DNA of 64,000 nucleotides from the NCBI RefSeq assembly GCF_027580225.2, contig NC_073339.2, positions 40,476,501 to 40,540,500 on the forward strand, in the 5' to 3' direction. Source of the DNA: Misgurnus anguillicaudatus. Taxonomy: Eukaryota; Chordata; Actinopteri; Cypriniformes; Cobitidae. This document shows, in pieces, positions 36,966-49,400 of the stretch. The notes under the pieces were generated by a model. The model had not been told where the DNA came from. It was given only the letters and a program-made list of their open reading frames with translations, and made no database searches. The first letter of the stretch is position 1, and each line of letters opens with the position of its first letter. A program made the translations under genes and the position numbers.

Positions 36966-37013
36966 AAATAACTAGCTTCCGGTAACACCACCATCTTAGA
37001 CTCCTCTGCATTC
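36966..37013. repeat. Left copy of a ~48-bp inverted repeat
   Basis: Inverted match of 43,730-43,778. Shared core GCAGAGGAGTCTAAGATGG when read on the minus strand here. The two copies face each other across 6.7 kb that contains the nested transposons. Confidence 0.65.
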
Positions 37014-37384
37014 ATGAGAGTGTATCAGCGAGAGTATCTTAGTTACGTATGACGAATGTGAAGAGCAGAGGCACAGAGCAGCTAGCAAAAAACCCTCTTT
37101 ATTCATCATACGTCTCTATGAAAAGTTCGTACACTATCCATTTTTTTCTTGAACGTGGAGGTAAGTGATGTGACTTATTTCCCTTCCTTTGCGAGACTTC
37201 CGACTCAATTGCCAGCAGGTAGAAAACAGTGTAGTGGGAGCACGCATAAAACATTATTTAAATATTTTATATTGTCTACACCTGCCATGTATGAACCAGT
37301 GTGAGGATAAAATTAGGCTTGATATATGAAGATATATTCAATCACTTTGTGTTGTTGATCGGAGGTGAAGGGTCTTCAATGCGC

Positions 37385-37510
37385 AAATATAAAAGCACAG
37401 AGACATACCAGTGGGAAAGTCAGTCGAGTGTTTGTACATTGAATTTACCAAGACTTTGTGTTTTTAACTTTTGAGGAGATGGGTTAAAATGTCACAACTG
37501 TCCCGCTGTG
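37385..37510 (+). promoter_or_regulatory. Possible TATA box and first exon
   Basis: AAATATAAAAGCACAG at about 37,385 is TATA-like. About 100 bp on, ATGTCACAACTGTCCCGCT is followed by GTGAGT, a plausible donor at 37,508. Could be a distant first exon for the ifi44-like gene at 43.4 kb, or chance. No further exon was found that continues it. Confidence 0.2.
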
Positions 37511-38958
37511 AGTTTTTTTTAAACAGCAATTTTATTTGTTAATTTAATACATTTTTATTTTAAGTTATTTAAACAAACCATAATACGCATATTAAACTAC
37601 TACATGTATTGAGTATTGATTTCGTTTTATGAAAATATTATTACATCACTTCTTATGCACTAGTTGGAGACTAGTTGGACTATTAACCTTTGCACTTCAA
37701 AGTGAAATTACTGAACCTAAACATAAAAGCCTAATTTTAAAAATGCTCATTTATAAATAGTGCACAGCAAAATCCCCAGTGTTAAATTAACACTGCTCGG
37801 TGTTTATATAATCCACACCAAGATTTTTGTTGAAAAACACTAAAACAGTGTTAAAGTTAATAAGATAATGAAGTGATTGAGTCATTATTAGTGAACACCT
37901 GCTGGTCATTCCGTGTCAAATCAACTCAATTTTGGAATCGTTCCTGTCTTAAAATTTTTATTTTGTTGACTCTTTTTCTGGAGAAAGTAATACTAAAATG
38001 AGGAAGAAAGCCAAATTATTAAATGCAATAGATGAAATATCCATAGTTAAATGAACACTAACATCATCTCTGTTTGAAAAATAAAATTACAACTTGCTTG
38101 CAGAGTTACAAGGATGATAGGTTTAATTTCTAAAGAACTGCTGTAAATCTGGTTAATAAAGTAAGTCACCATTGCTCCGATTAGTGTTTCCTTTAGTTGG
38201 GTACTTGGGTCTTGAAGTTTAGTGTTAGTTTTCTTATGCAGTGGCAGTGTATTTATAAAACCCATCTGTTTAGGCAGAGGAAGATGAGAGAAATGAAGTC
38301 TATAACTGTTACTATGTTAATTAGTATGAAAGTATAAGTCTTGGGATTCAATGATATCATAAAAAAGTACACTCTTAAAAAAAATGGTTCTATATCGAAC
38401 CAGAAATGGTTCTATCACCCGCTTCATATATGGAACCCCCAAATGGTTCAATATAGAACCACTTTAATGGGTTCATTAAAAAGAACCCCAAATGGTTCTT
38501 TGAATCAAAGTTAGATGGTTCTATTTAGAACCATTAAAGGTTCTTTATTATTATGAGTAATTTTTTATTGATAAGAAATTATAACCAATCTAGAAAATTA
38601 TAAAAGTTTACTATTTATTAATTGTATTATACAGAAATATAAATCTATAAAAATTACTTAAAATCACATCTCTTTATTCTGTATTAGACAGCAAAACTTT
38701 GGTTTACATTTAAAATGTCTCATTACATTCAACCATTTAGTTATTTAATTATTTCCATTAAGCATTTTCACTTTTTAATAAACATACATATACATATATA
38801 TATATATATATATTGCATCTCTGTATTAAACAGCTAAACTATTAATTACACTATACATAAAAATTTTTGTTCAAGTTATTTCCCTTACGCTGTACAGTAT
38901 ATGCAGTACTAAGTTTTAGTAACTTTTACATGTGTCTGAAATGATGAAAAGAAATCCC

Positions 38959-39282
38959 GGTAACACTTTACAATAAGGTTCATTAGTTAACATTAGTTAG
39001 CTACATTAGTTAACATGAACTAATAATGAACTGCACTTATACAGCCTTTATTAATCTTTGTTAATGTTAATTTCAACAATTACTTATACTTTATTAAAAT
39101 CTTGTTAACATTAGTTAATGCACTCTGAACTAACATGAACAAGCAATTAAAGCTTGAATTTTTATTAACTAACATTAACAAAGATGAATAAATACTGTAA
39201 CAAATGTATTGCTCGTGGTTTGTTCAAGTTAGTTAATACATTAACTAATGTTAACTAATGAACCTTATTGTAAAGTGTTACC
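38959..39282. mobile_element. MITE with ~41-bp perfect inverted repeats
   Basis: Ends GGTAACACTTTACAATAAGG and its inverted copy CCTTATTGTAAAGTGTTACC, about 41 bp each. Flanks GAAATCCC and GAAATCAC look like an 8-bp target duplication with one difference, so hAT-like. Confidence 0.82.
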
Positions 39283-39471
39283 GAAATCACAATGCATTTA
39301 AAGACAATTCATGAACAATCTATTAAATAAAATGGCAATTTACACAAGTTGATTGTACATTTGTTTTGTACAGGTATTAAAACTTAAGCATATATTTTAT
39401 AAATTAATGTCACTGTGTGCTTAATGGCAAAAGGGTATTGAACATTGAGGAGAAAAAAAAACGCAAACAGT

Positions 39472-40355
39472 TGTCACGGAGTGACTATGCGGGGCGGAAC
39501 CAAAAGGAGAGTGAAGAGGTTCCGCCCGGACCGGTTTGTACAGACACCGGCACTTCCGGGTTCCCCGGGAATCCCCGCACTCACTGAAACAAGGCACAGC
39601 TGTGTGAGTGACATGGCGAGCGATGGTTGGGCGAGCCACGCCATGGAGGAGGATATAAAGAGAGAAGGTAGAAGTTACTGTAAGGGTCGCAGAGTCCGAA
39701 GAGTCCGCAGGCTCTGCTGATCCGGCGACCGCTAGGTAGCGGGCGGAAAGAGTGCGGGGCTGGTCCGGGCGAAAGGACGGCGTGGTTGTGTATAGGAAGT
39801 TACTTGTCAGAGTGAAGTTTGATCGCGTTGGATATACGCTGCAGATGCCGGCTGGGTTGTTAGTCGTTCGGGTGCTGAAATACGTAGTTCTGCTACGGCT
39901 GGGAGCTGTGGAGGGAGAAGAAACACTGTTCAACAGTCAAGTAAGAACCTCTTGAAACGGAAATACACAAAGCTTTCTTGAAGTGTTGTTCTGTGTCCTT
40001 GTCGTCCGTACTCACCTTAGGAGGGTCTTGGACCTTTGTGGATGCCATCAGGGGCCGCCGCGACGGTGTGTGCCCAACCCACCCAGATACGCTCTCTAGC
40101 GGTGTTCCAGCTGGAGTCATGTGGAAACCCCTCCAACGTCCCTGGCCCCGTAATACTCCCCCTGAGGGCGAGAAGCGAGATTTTTAGATTCCCATTCCCC
40201 ACTTTAGTTTTAAATAATTTAAATAAAGTTTCTATTTTTATATTTTACTTATCTCTGGTTTGTCTGGTCATTGGGGTGCTTTGGGACCTCCTCGAGGTGG
40301 AACTAGGAGGAGCGTGATCCGCGACAGGGGCGGTCCGCTTCTCCGACCTGTGACA
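39472..40355 (+). mobile_element. Solo LTR, 884 bp, 4-bp target duplication
   Basis: Begins TGTCACGG and ends CTGTGACA, flanked by CAGT at 39,468-39,471 and 40,356-40,359. GC-rich against an AT-rich surround. Contains a TATA-like GGATATAAAGAG (about 39,651) and a polyadenylation-like AATAAAG (about 40,221), the order expected of a plus-strand retroviral-type LTR. No internal region or second LTR is present, so it arose by LTR-LTR recombination. It lies inside the last exon of the SAMD3-like gene. Confidence 0.82.
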
Positions 40356-40876
40356 CAGTCATTCCACAGCCTGTGATGTCAATGTCTTCCACATATTAAG
40401 TTCACATTGTCCATTATAAAGTTGATACTTTCAGATTTGAGAAGATCAGGAGAGCCGTTGAACACTATGGTTGGTGTGGGACCTTTGGGTTCCTGTAAAA
40501 CAAACATTTCACCTTTTAAGTGCTTCTTACCAATTAACAGAAGCCATCAAATAGACTTAAAATTATCCCATAATAACACAAATAAAGTATGACAACTAGG
40601 CAAGCGACACTCACGAAAAAACAAGACTCATAATAAATGATGTGGAGCTGTATGCTATTTAAGGGTAAAGAGAGTAATATTTTTATATTTGCATTGAATG
40701 TTACTTTAAATAAAGTGCCTCAAATGCTAACTAAATTACAGAAGACTATACCTACACCATTTACACAGTCAAGGAAGCTGGGATTTTCTTGAAATAATGC
40801 TGGCAATAACATAAGTGCAGCATTCCTCACCAGACCTACAAAGATACAAATTATTGTACAGTACAGAAATCAATTA

Positions 40877-41143
40877 CAGGGACATTTTACTCAAAAAAGA
40901 AAACTCATTCACTCACTCGTTATTTCAAATGTTCACAGCTTTCTTTCTTCAGCAGAACACTAACACAAAAAAGATTTTGAAGAATGTCTGTAACCGAACA
41001 ACTCTGCTAGCAATTTAATGGACACAAAACCAATGCAGGTCAATGGGCACCATTGTTGTTCGATTACCATACTTTTTCAAAATATCTTCTGTTGTGTTCT
41101 GCTGAAGAAAGTGACGACAATTTTAATTTGTGGGTAAACTTTA
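40877..41143. mobile_element. Decayed MITE related to 21,611-21,890
   Basis: Left ACATTTTACTCAAAAAAGAA and right TTTGTGGGTAAACT are degenerate inverted ends; internal CAGCAGAACAC and TGTTCTGCTGAAGAAAG are inverted. It lies in the intron between the first two recognised SAMD3-like exons. Confidence 0.5.
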
Positions 41144-41976
41144 ACTCTTTCTCAGCCAGCGTCTCTTAATTAACAAGTTTACTCTTCAATGGCAAGGAAA
41201 AAGTTTATACTAACATTATTTTCATATTTTCACTTATACAATTTATAGGTGCTAGAACCTTTACATTGACTATGCAAATAAGGCTACTTTACACTGGACA
41301 AAGAACAAGCACCTTCTGTGGTTTCCTCTCCAATGAAATTGGCGTAGAGATGTTTTTTACTTCCTTCTTTTGCACTCCTGATGATGTTTGGGGCCATTTT
41401 ATTAAGAGATGTTTCCATGTTCTTCACCAAGTCTGTTCCAAACCTCATTGTCATTCCATGCAGCATCTTAAAACACAAAATCTTTATATATCCACTTTCA
41501 GACAAACAAGTTCCTTAAAGTCTACATTAACTTGAGGTTGCAATTGATGTATTTTTCAAAACACAATGTTCAATAAAAAAATAGTGTGAAATATACAGAA
41601 TTTAAATTAAGTCCTCAAACACTTAACAGTCTTTAATGCTAAATTCTAAATGAAATACAAACAGTAAGAATTATCATTAAAGCTACAAAACACAGATTTC
41701 TTTTATTTTGCTCTTCGGTGAACATTAGTGACAGTCAGGTTTACGAGGTCTTTTAAGCACCTTACCTTTTTGCATCAATGGGGTTTATATTTTAAAGCCA
41801 GTGACGTGTCTGATCATTTATTAACCATGGTTATCTGTGGGGGAGAGGAAAAAAGCATAAATTACACTTCACAAACCAAATACACATAAAAACCTGAACA
41901 GGTTTGGTTTTTAAAACATTTGAATGTTAAATGTAAGTGTCTTAACAGCTACCATCACATTAATTATTTGTGTGCA

Positions 41977-42660
41977 TCACAGAAAACGTGCATATCTAAC
42001 GTACTTGTTGCGGATACGAACGCTGCACTGCAATCGTGCATTTATAATACAGACCGGCGGAATGTTCTCAACTTTGGCCAGCAGTTTCCACTTTCCTTCC
42101 GAGTTTAGCTCCAACCCTGATAAAACACTCGTGAACAAGCGAACAATACTCACGGAATATGTGTAAAACTGCGACAAACATTTAACTACATATAATTTCC
42201 CTTCTACCGTCTTCCACCCGGTTCCTTTCACCACGCGCTTCACTGAAATGACTGTCTCGAATTTCGTCTCCTTACAACACAGCTGTCTTATTGTTCTTGG
42301 CAATTTAATTTAAAATGACAAAGAAATAAAGCAGGACTGTAACGTAATTCATTAAAACCCAGAACAAAATGTATTAACAGAGCTTTTATAACTGACGGTT
42401 GACGAAGCCCGTCAAGTGCTTCAACGTTACCAGCAGTATTTTTTACCTGAGGTAAATATTATAAATGTAGCTTCTAGTATCACTATTTAGCACAACACAT
42501 ACTCTAACAAAATAAATATTAATTAATTATACTAAATTTTCAGTAATATCGTTTCAAAAATGTAAAGTTTACTTACCTCAGGGTACAAACAAATGCCGGT
42601 CTGGAGTCCGAACTCCTCACCTCAGTTTGAAAAAAAACTGTCACGTCACGAGGCTCATCT
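41977..42660 (-). other. Possible 5' exons of the SAMD3-like gene
   Basis: A minus-strand exon with a near-consensus donor CCCTGAG|GTAAGTAA at 42,575-42,576 in CpG-richer DNA could be a 5' untranslated exon. A 108-codon minus-strand open frame without ATG (41,977-42,303) follows; I do not recognise it. Linkage to the SAMD3-like exons is by strand and spacing only. Confidence 0.3.
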
Positions 42661-43402
42661 TCGCTTATGGTGCAACGCATATATACGCCACCAGAGGGCA
42701 CTTTTGCGATTATTTGTTTTTAATGCCCCTTCAGGTTAAATTAAACAAACATTGACAATTTAGAATGTACAAAATAAAGAAAACACCTGGTAATTCACCA
42801 AAAACGCAAACTGCACTGTAAGTTTCATGCTAATGTACAAACTTGCATAAAAAAGCTCACAGGAAATAAATCATACACTAAATATTAATAGCCTATTTGT
42901 TGACTCTCTCTTTATTTGACCACAGCCTATTGACACAAAAAGGTTTGTGAATGAGTTGTGTAGGTTTGTAAATTAGTTGTGTAGGTCTGCAATTATTGTG
43001 TAATCTTTAGTTTACATTTCAGTCACAAAACGTGAATTATAGAACCATTTTAATAAAAATGGTTCTTTGCCTTCCAAGGGTTCTATATGGAACCCTTTTT
43101 TTGGTAAAAGGTTCTATTGGCCAAGTATAGAACCCCACGGTTCTATATAGAACCTCAAGGAACCTTTTTTTTTTAGAGTGTAATCACTGAATAATTTATG
43201 TTCTGCCAACTCTGTAGAGTTAATTTAACACTGGGGATTTTCCTGTGTTCTCATGTAGTATTAAAGGTTATTAGGTCAAACCCTGCAGAGAACAAACATA
43301 CTTGTAATGCACTGTGAGTCACTTTGGATAAAAGCATGTGCCAAATGCATTAATGTAAATATAATCTTTATACCAGATCAAAGAATTACCACATCCAGAA
43401 AA

Positions 43403-43427
43403 ATGGCCAATTCTCCTCCATTACTAG
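43403..43427 (+). CDS. ifi44-like copy 1, exon 1
   Basis: 25 coding nt, ATG context AAAATGG (strong), donor CTAG|GTAAGT. An acceptor-like TTTATACCAG at about 43,366-43,375 suggests an untranslated exon upstream. Confidence 0.7.
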
Positions 43428-46400
43428 GTAAGTGATTTTCCTATAGCATTAAAAGCAGCATTAGTAAAATCTTTTTGCGTGCACTATAGTGACAGCAAAA
43501 ATGTCTGCTGGTTAGAACAATGAAAACACTGGCAGTGGCATCATTTCAAAACTAGCACAGTAAAATAAACATTTTGTATGTTTTGACAAATATTTACTTT
43601 GGTTAAACAGATTTACCTTGGCGGTCAATGGAATGGAGGTAAGTTATCAATCAGTTTAGTTATAGCAAGCAACATTTGATTCAGCCATCTGTTGTTACAG
43701 ATAAATTTTAAATCTATTGGGATCTCCTAAATGCAGAGGAGTCTAAGATGGCAGAATTACCAGAAGTTAGTTATTTTCATTTGTGAAGTTTTAAATATGG
43801 ATTTATTGTCATGACACGGTAGGAGTGACAGGGCGCAAACGCAAAGTTCAAAAATAAATAACATTTAATGATAAAAACACAAGGAATGACATGGTGAATA
43901 CAGGGAACACAGGAACATCAATACAGGGAACAGACGGGGTAGCAATGACAATAATCCGGCACAGGCTGACAGAACAAAGGCGTATAAATACAAACACAAT
44001 CAAACATACAACAGGTGTGGTGTGTTGGCGTAATTAGTCCATGAAAGTTCAGGGCTGCGTTCAGCCCCGACAAAACGTTGCACAACGTTTATTAAACAGA
44101 AACGGTGATGCGTTGAACTCCCTTGTGATGACGCAAGAGTTGCAACTACGGTAGCTGAGAGGCCATTCTTTGTGTTCTTTTTTAAATGTTTCTGGGGCCT
44201 GATGAAATCGTTATAAATGTGTGTTTACTACTGTAAAAGACCCTCAATGTTACAGTCACTGACCTTGCCGTCCAGAATGAAAGACAACATTCCAACTTGA
44301 ACCCATTGAGCGAGCTGTCTCTTTACTACCGCGTGGTTTGTTACATCTTGCCACTGATTGGGCCGACATTTCTGACACACCCACCAAACAAGAGAAAACG
44401 CTTCTAAAACCTGTTGCATTCCGTTGCACACCGTTTCCAGGAAACATGTTGTTCAACCCGGAAACCGTAGCAAAACGTTGCACACCGGTGTGAGATTGAA
44501 CGTGCCCCAGGTGAAACGGAACTAGCCATGACATTTATCTTACAAAATCACATTGATTACCTTTAGAAGGCCTTTATTTATCTCCCTGGAGCTCTGTGAA
44601 GGATGGATCATTATTAATGTTCATTCATCACGTCATTATCTCATTAACTAAAGCAAACACCGATCACCATAATGGTGGTTTGTTAAAATGGTAATATTTT
44701 TTCAAGATTAATAGAGGGTGCAAATGTGATATTGATTGAATGCAATTAACATTGACAAATCAATGCATTGATTCAATGGTTTCTGTCTTGTTCCCTGCTA
44801 TCTGGGAATCTAATAACTTACATTACACATTTGAAATAATGTCATAAAAATGTTTTTGGAATTTTGTGTCTATGTTTTTGTTTATAAGTACACGTTAAAT
44901 GTGAATGCTAAAATATTAAATTTTCATTCAACAAAGGCTGTAGTATTGCAATTTTGTTTTACTTGAAAATTGCTTATAACTTGTTTAATGTAATGTAAAA
45001 TTTTAATTGTTAAAATGTTTGAAAATCCCCTTAAAATGCTCTACTGTTTAATTTTTTGTTTTTTATAACTAATATCAGTGATGAGAAGAAGAAATTCTTG
45101 TTGGAAAAATTTGAATGCTTTCGTCTTGGAAACTCTGATGTCAACACTCTCAGAATTCTTCTGCATGGACCAGTAGGTGCTGGAAAGTCAAGCTTCTTTA
45201 ACTCTGTGGATAGTGCTCTTAAAGGCCGAATTACTGGCAGAGCCCTAGCAGATTCAATGTCTGGCACAAGTTTTACTATAAAGGTAAGACTAGTCACTAC
45301 AAGGAATTTGAGTTTGAATGTGTAAATGTACAATTAAATTAGTTTACATTTAGTAAATTAACATATGTAAATTAAATTTTTTATCCTGAATAAGGCCAAC
45401 AGAAGACATGATAACATTTATGATAAAATCAGTTTTTAACAGGCATTTTTTCACTGTTTACAAGAGTATGTGTGGGTTTTACTTCTAGCCCAACATCTAC
45501 AAACTGAAAATGGAAGAGACTACACTTCCTATCGAATTGATTGACACCAGGGGTATGGAAAATGAAAGTGGAATTGGGATGAAGATTGATGACATCGTCA
45601 GAATATTACAGGGTCACTTTGAAGTTAGTAATAATTTGAAAAATTAAGTTTCATTAATTTAAATAATTTTTTGAGTAGAATTTTGGTTTGAAGCTGTGGT
45701 GGTAAAGATGAGTAAAAATCTCAAAAAGTAATTATTTTCATACAGTGGTGTGACACAATTTTGATTTCTGTAGAAACAATTATCACTAAATCAAAATATG
45801 CAGAGCCACTGAAACATTGTTTGAAATTAGTTTTAAAGGGCCCATATTATGCAAAATCCACTTTTACAAGGTTTACCACAACCACACAATGAAAAAAATC
45901 ACCTACTCCTCATTCTTTAATTCCATTAAACCAAAGTAGTCTCATTAGACATGCAGTTTTAATTCTCTTGGTAATGTGATGTCATACTGACAAAGTCCTG
46001 CCCACAGCAACTGACTGACTGGTTAACTTTAACCAAACTTTTATGGGTGGTTTCCCAGACTGGGATTAGCTTAAGACAGGACTAGGCCTTAGTTTAATTA
46101 TGAAATATAACTAGTTTGAATAAACATGCCTTACTAAAAACATACTGGCGTGCATTTTAAGGAAAAACAAAGGGCACTGATGTATTTTAAGATATGTCAG
46201 TGCATGTTGTTTTCAGTTTGGACAGCTCTTATATTTATTTTAGTCTAGGACTAGTCTAATCCCTGTCCGGGAAACCACCCCTTAGGGGGCAGTTTCCTGG
46301 AAAGGGCTTATCTTAGTCCCAGACTAAAACCTCTTTCACACAGGATTTGGTCAAAATACCCATAAAATTGGCAGATAAGCTTCTGTGTGAACGCAAACAT

Positions 46401-49400
46401 GTCCCGTAAATGTTCTGGGATTGCTCCCGGAAAGAGAACCTAGTAAGATTGCCATAAGATACACAGAAAGCCCTCAGTGTGAACAAGACGCAGAAACAAT
46501 GCCGTGTGACAGTGAGGACGCGCGTGTCACCGCAACAATAAAGTTATGGTTCAGCTCTTTAAAACGAGGGATTTACATGCAGATCAACATTCATGACGAG
46601 AAACAGGGCTTCACATTAACACCCGCCAACCCGCCAAATGCGGGTAGATTTCAACTGTGGTGTGTAAGACAGCCAATCCCACTAGCCACTTTGGCAGGTT
46701 GAATTTTTTATTGTAGTTTTCTTAAAAGGTATGCGAAATGCCAAACAATGCATAATACGACAATGGCCGCAAACTACAACTCCCATGAGCACTCCCTGCA
46801 TCCAGCACAACGTACACTGCAAAATCCCCGGTGTTAAATTAACACCGGCTCGGTGTTTATATGGGTACCACCAGCAGGGTGTTAAAAGTAACACCGAAGC
46901 AGTGTTAGAGTTAATTAGATAATTAAGCAATCATTTGAGTGATTATTTGATTATTGAAGACACCTGTTGATAATGAGCCAAACTACATCTACAATTTCCA
47001 GTCACTGCCTTAGATAAAATCAACTGAAAAGACATCACTCTTATTACAAACCAGACTGACTTTTGCATACTTTGAAATTGTTTGGTCACCATTATGGTGA
47101 TCTGTGGTTCCTTTAGTTGGGCAGTTTGACTCTTGTTTCTGCCTTTGATGTCTTTGCAACAGTGTTTACTGAACACATTATTTGTTGTAAAGGTTGTTAA
47201 AGCAAAGTTTATAAAGTTTTTTTTATAACAGAGATTGTAGATTGAAGTAAATTGTTTACACAGTCAGAAAATTCAGTATTCATGGAAAATAAAATGTTGA
47301 CCAAATATATATTCTCTATTGGTTTTAACTTACAGAGCTTTTCAAATTTTGTTGTTAACAATACTTGCTGGAAAGTTTATATTGTGCCTCATGTGCAGAT
47401 ATCATGAATCACCCCATTAATCGCAACAAGGGTGACATAATTTATGTTGCAATGCATGATGGGAGTCATGAGTTTTATACTATGGTGGATCCCAGCATGC
47501 TTTGCAACATTATGTTTGTCACCATGATTCCGATTAGTGGGGTGACTCATGATATCTGCACGTGAGGCGAAAAAGTATTTCCAGCAAGTATTTAACAATA
47601 CAATTTGAAAAGCTTGGAAAGCTATGTTACTGAAGTCCGGTGGAGAGTATATATTTGGTCAGCATCTAGTTTTCTATGGGCGCTGCATTTTTTGACTGTG
47701 TAAACAACTTGCTTAGATCTATAATCACTGTTATTAAAACTATATGAACTTTGCTTTAACAACCTTTACAACAAATAATATGTAAACACTGTTGCAGAGA
47801 CCTCGAAGACAGAAGCGGGAGTCAACCCGCCCAATTAAAGGCACCACTGATCACCATAATGGTGACCAAACAATTTCAAAGTAGACAAAAGTCAGTCTGG
47901 TTTGTAATAAGAGAGATGTCTTTTCAGTTGATTTTATCTAAGGCAGTGACTGGAAATTGTAGATGTAGTTTGGCTCATTATCAACAGGTGTCTTCAATAA
48001 TCAAATAATCACTCAAATGATTGCTTAATTGTCTAGTTGGCTCTAACACTGCTTCGGTGTTTCTTTTGACACCCTGCTGGTGGTACCCATATAAACACCA
48101 AGCCGGTGTTAATTTAACACCGGGGATTTTGCTGTGTACACATAGGCAGCCTATAGGCAGGCCTACATTAGGGGTTGAGTTTTTTTTCTGTGCCCGTCTC
48201 GCCAGCGCCAGTGTTGGGTGTAACTAGTTACTAAGTAATTAGTTACTGTAATTAAATTACTTTTCCTTTGAAAAAGTAAAGTAAGGGATTACTGTTATTT
48301 TTCTTGTAATCTAATTACAGTTACTTCTGATGTAACTAAATACTGTGTATGGACTCTGAACAATTATATAATACAATAGTGGATTTAACATGGTTTAAGT
48401 TTACAATTCTCACTATTAACTCGTTGATTATTAGCATTAATATTAATGAGATGCTGGCTGTTTATTAATACTTAATAGCACATATTAATGCCTGATTCTT
48501 CAAAACCTTATTCTACAACCTTAACCCTCCCCATTTCTACCAATACTTAAAATGTATAACTTCTTTAGTATTAGTTGTTGGAGTATATTGAGGCAAAAGT
48601 AGTTAATAGTTAGTTAATAGAGAGAATTGGACCCTAAAGTGGGACCAGAATAATTGATGTACTTTTATATATTATTTATTCGAGCCATTTCAAGCCATTT
48701 CATTATTTATTCGAGCCATATCCTTGTATCATGTACTCAATAGGATTTAGAAAGTAATTAGTAATAAGTAATTAAATACTTTTTGGAGAGAGTTATTTGT
48801 AAAGTAATCTAATTACATGATTGAAGATGTAATTAGTAACTAGTAATTAATTACTTTTTTTGAGTAACTTACCCAACACTGGCCAGCGCATGCGTCAGCG
48901 CTGCTTCCATTTATCATAGAGAAGATTTTGACGCAGTCTGAGCTCATACACACTTCGTGAAAGATTAAACAATTGCATGGAAGTTATTGAAGAGATTTAA
49001 ATTGTGTGCACACTCTCTGAAGCAAGATCCTGGGTGCATTTTCCGTGTATTTTCTGTAATGTCTGTGTGAAAAGGTCTTAAAATGCATGTTTGAGCTCCC
49101 CTAATTTCAAAACATCTTGCACTGATATATGTTAACAGTGCCAATGTTTTGTCTCAAGATGCACACAAATAGTTTTTGTAAGGTATGTTTTGAAAAAAAA
49201 AAACTACTTAAATGTCCTAATATAACCAAGGTCTAGTCTTGGATTAATCTAAACATTGTCTGGGAAACTGCCCCATAAACTTTAAAAACTTTTCTAAATG
49301 TGTTTGTTAGCTCAGTGTTTCCCAACTCAGTCCCATGTGGGTCCCTCCCACATTTTAGACAAAACTGGACATGTAAAAATACATCTGGTTGATGAAGCCA

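Larger units (their letters stand above)
39383..41466 (-). pseudogene. SAMD3-like gene fragment, interrupted by a solo LTR
   Basis: Exons on the minus strand: 41313-41466 (LVKNMETSLNKMAPNIIRSA, KKHLYANFIGEETTE), 40765-40835 (LVRNAALMLLPALFQENPSF), and 40356-40492 (EPKGPTPTIVFNGSPDLL ... DNVNLICG), joining in phase with good splice sites. The last exon has a frameshift after ICG and meets the LTR at 40,355. Beyond the LTR (39,471 down to about 39,383) coding similarity resumes (LFAFFFLLNVQYPFAIKHT), with a TGA at the junction. The pattern resembles the C-terminal half of the SAM-domain-containing SAMD3-like proteins that are numerous in fish and of unknown function. No SAM or N-terminal domain exon was identified upstream. 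Confidence 0.65.
38370..43180. mobile_element. 4.8-kb TA-flanked composite element carrying a SAMD3-like gene
   Basis: Left end CACTCTTAAAAAAAATGGTT, right end (inverted) CACTCTAAAAAAAAAAGGTT, each followed by about 150 bp rich in GGTTCTATATAGAACC-type palindromes. TA target duplication at 38,368-38,369 and 43,181-43,182. The uninterrupted relative at about 62,700 shows a single TA at the same place. TA duplication and the CACTCT head suggest a Tc1/mariner-type non-autonomous family. Inside lie a MITE, a solo LTR and exons of a SAMD3-like gene; no transposase was seen. Confidence 0.75.
37763..43248. mobile_element. Inverted-repeat element (ACAGCAAAATCCCC family), copy 1, split by a 4.8-kb insertion
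   Basis: The left part (37,763-38,369) begins GCACAGCAAAATCCCCAGTG. The right part (43,181-43,248) ends TTAACACTGGGGATTTTCCT. The two parts are contiguous in the related copy at 61,024-63,310, which runs through the equivalent of the junction at about 62,701-62,712. The family has inverted termini and no coding region. Confidence 0.82.
46286..49273. mobile_element. Related element with GGGGCAGTTTCC ends, holding nested insertions
   Basis: Left GGGGGCAGTTTCCTGG and right GGGAAACTGCCCC are inverted; TTAGTCCCAGACTA and TAGTCTTGGATTAAT follow inside. If this is one element, it has been filled by the palindromic element (46,813-48,138) and a hAT element (48,209-48,881). Confidence 0.5.

Noticed and set aside
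39421..39933. 170-codon frame on minus and frames on plus at 39,445-40,187
   Set aside because: They lie in the GC-rich solo LTR, where few stops occur by chance.
47365..47598. Similar peptides on opposite strands
   Set aside because: Explained by the palindrome; no start context, splice sites or family match.
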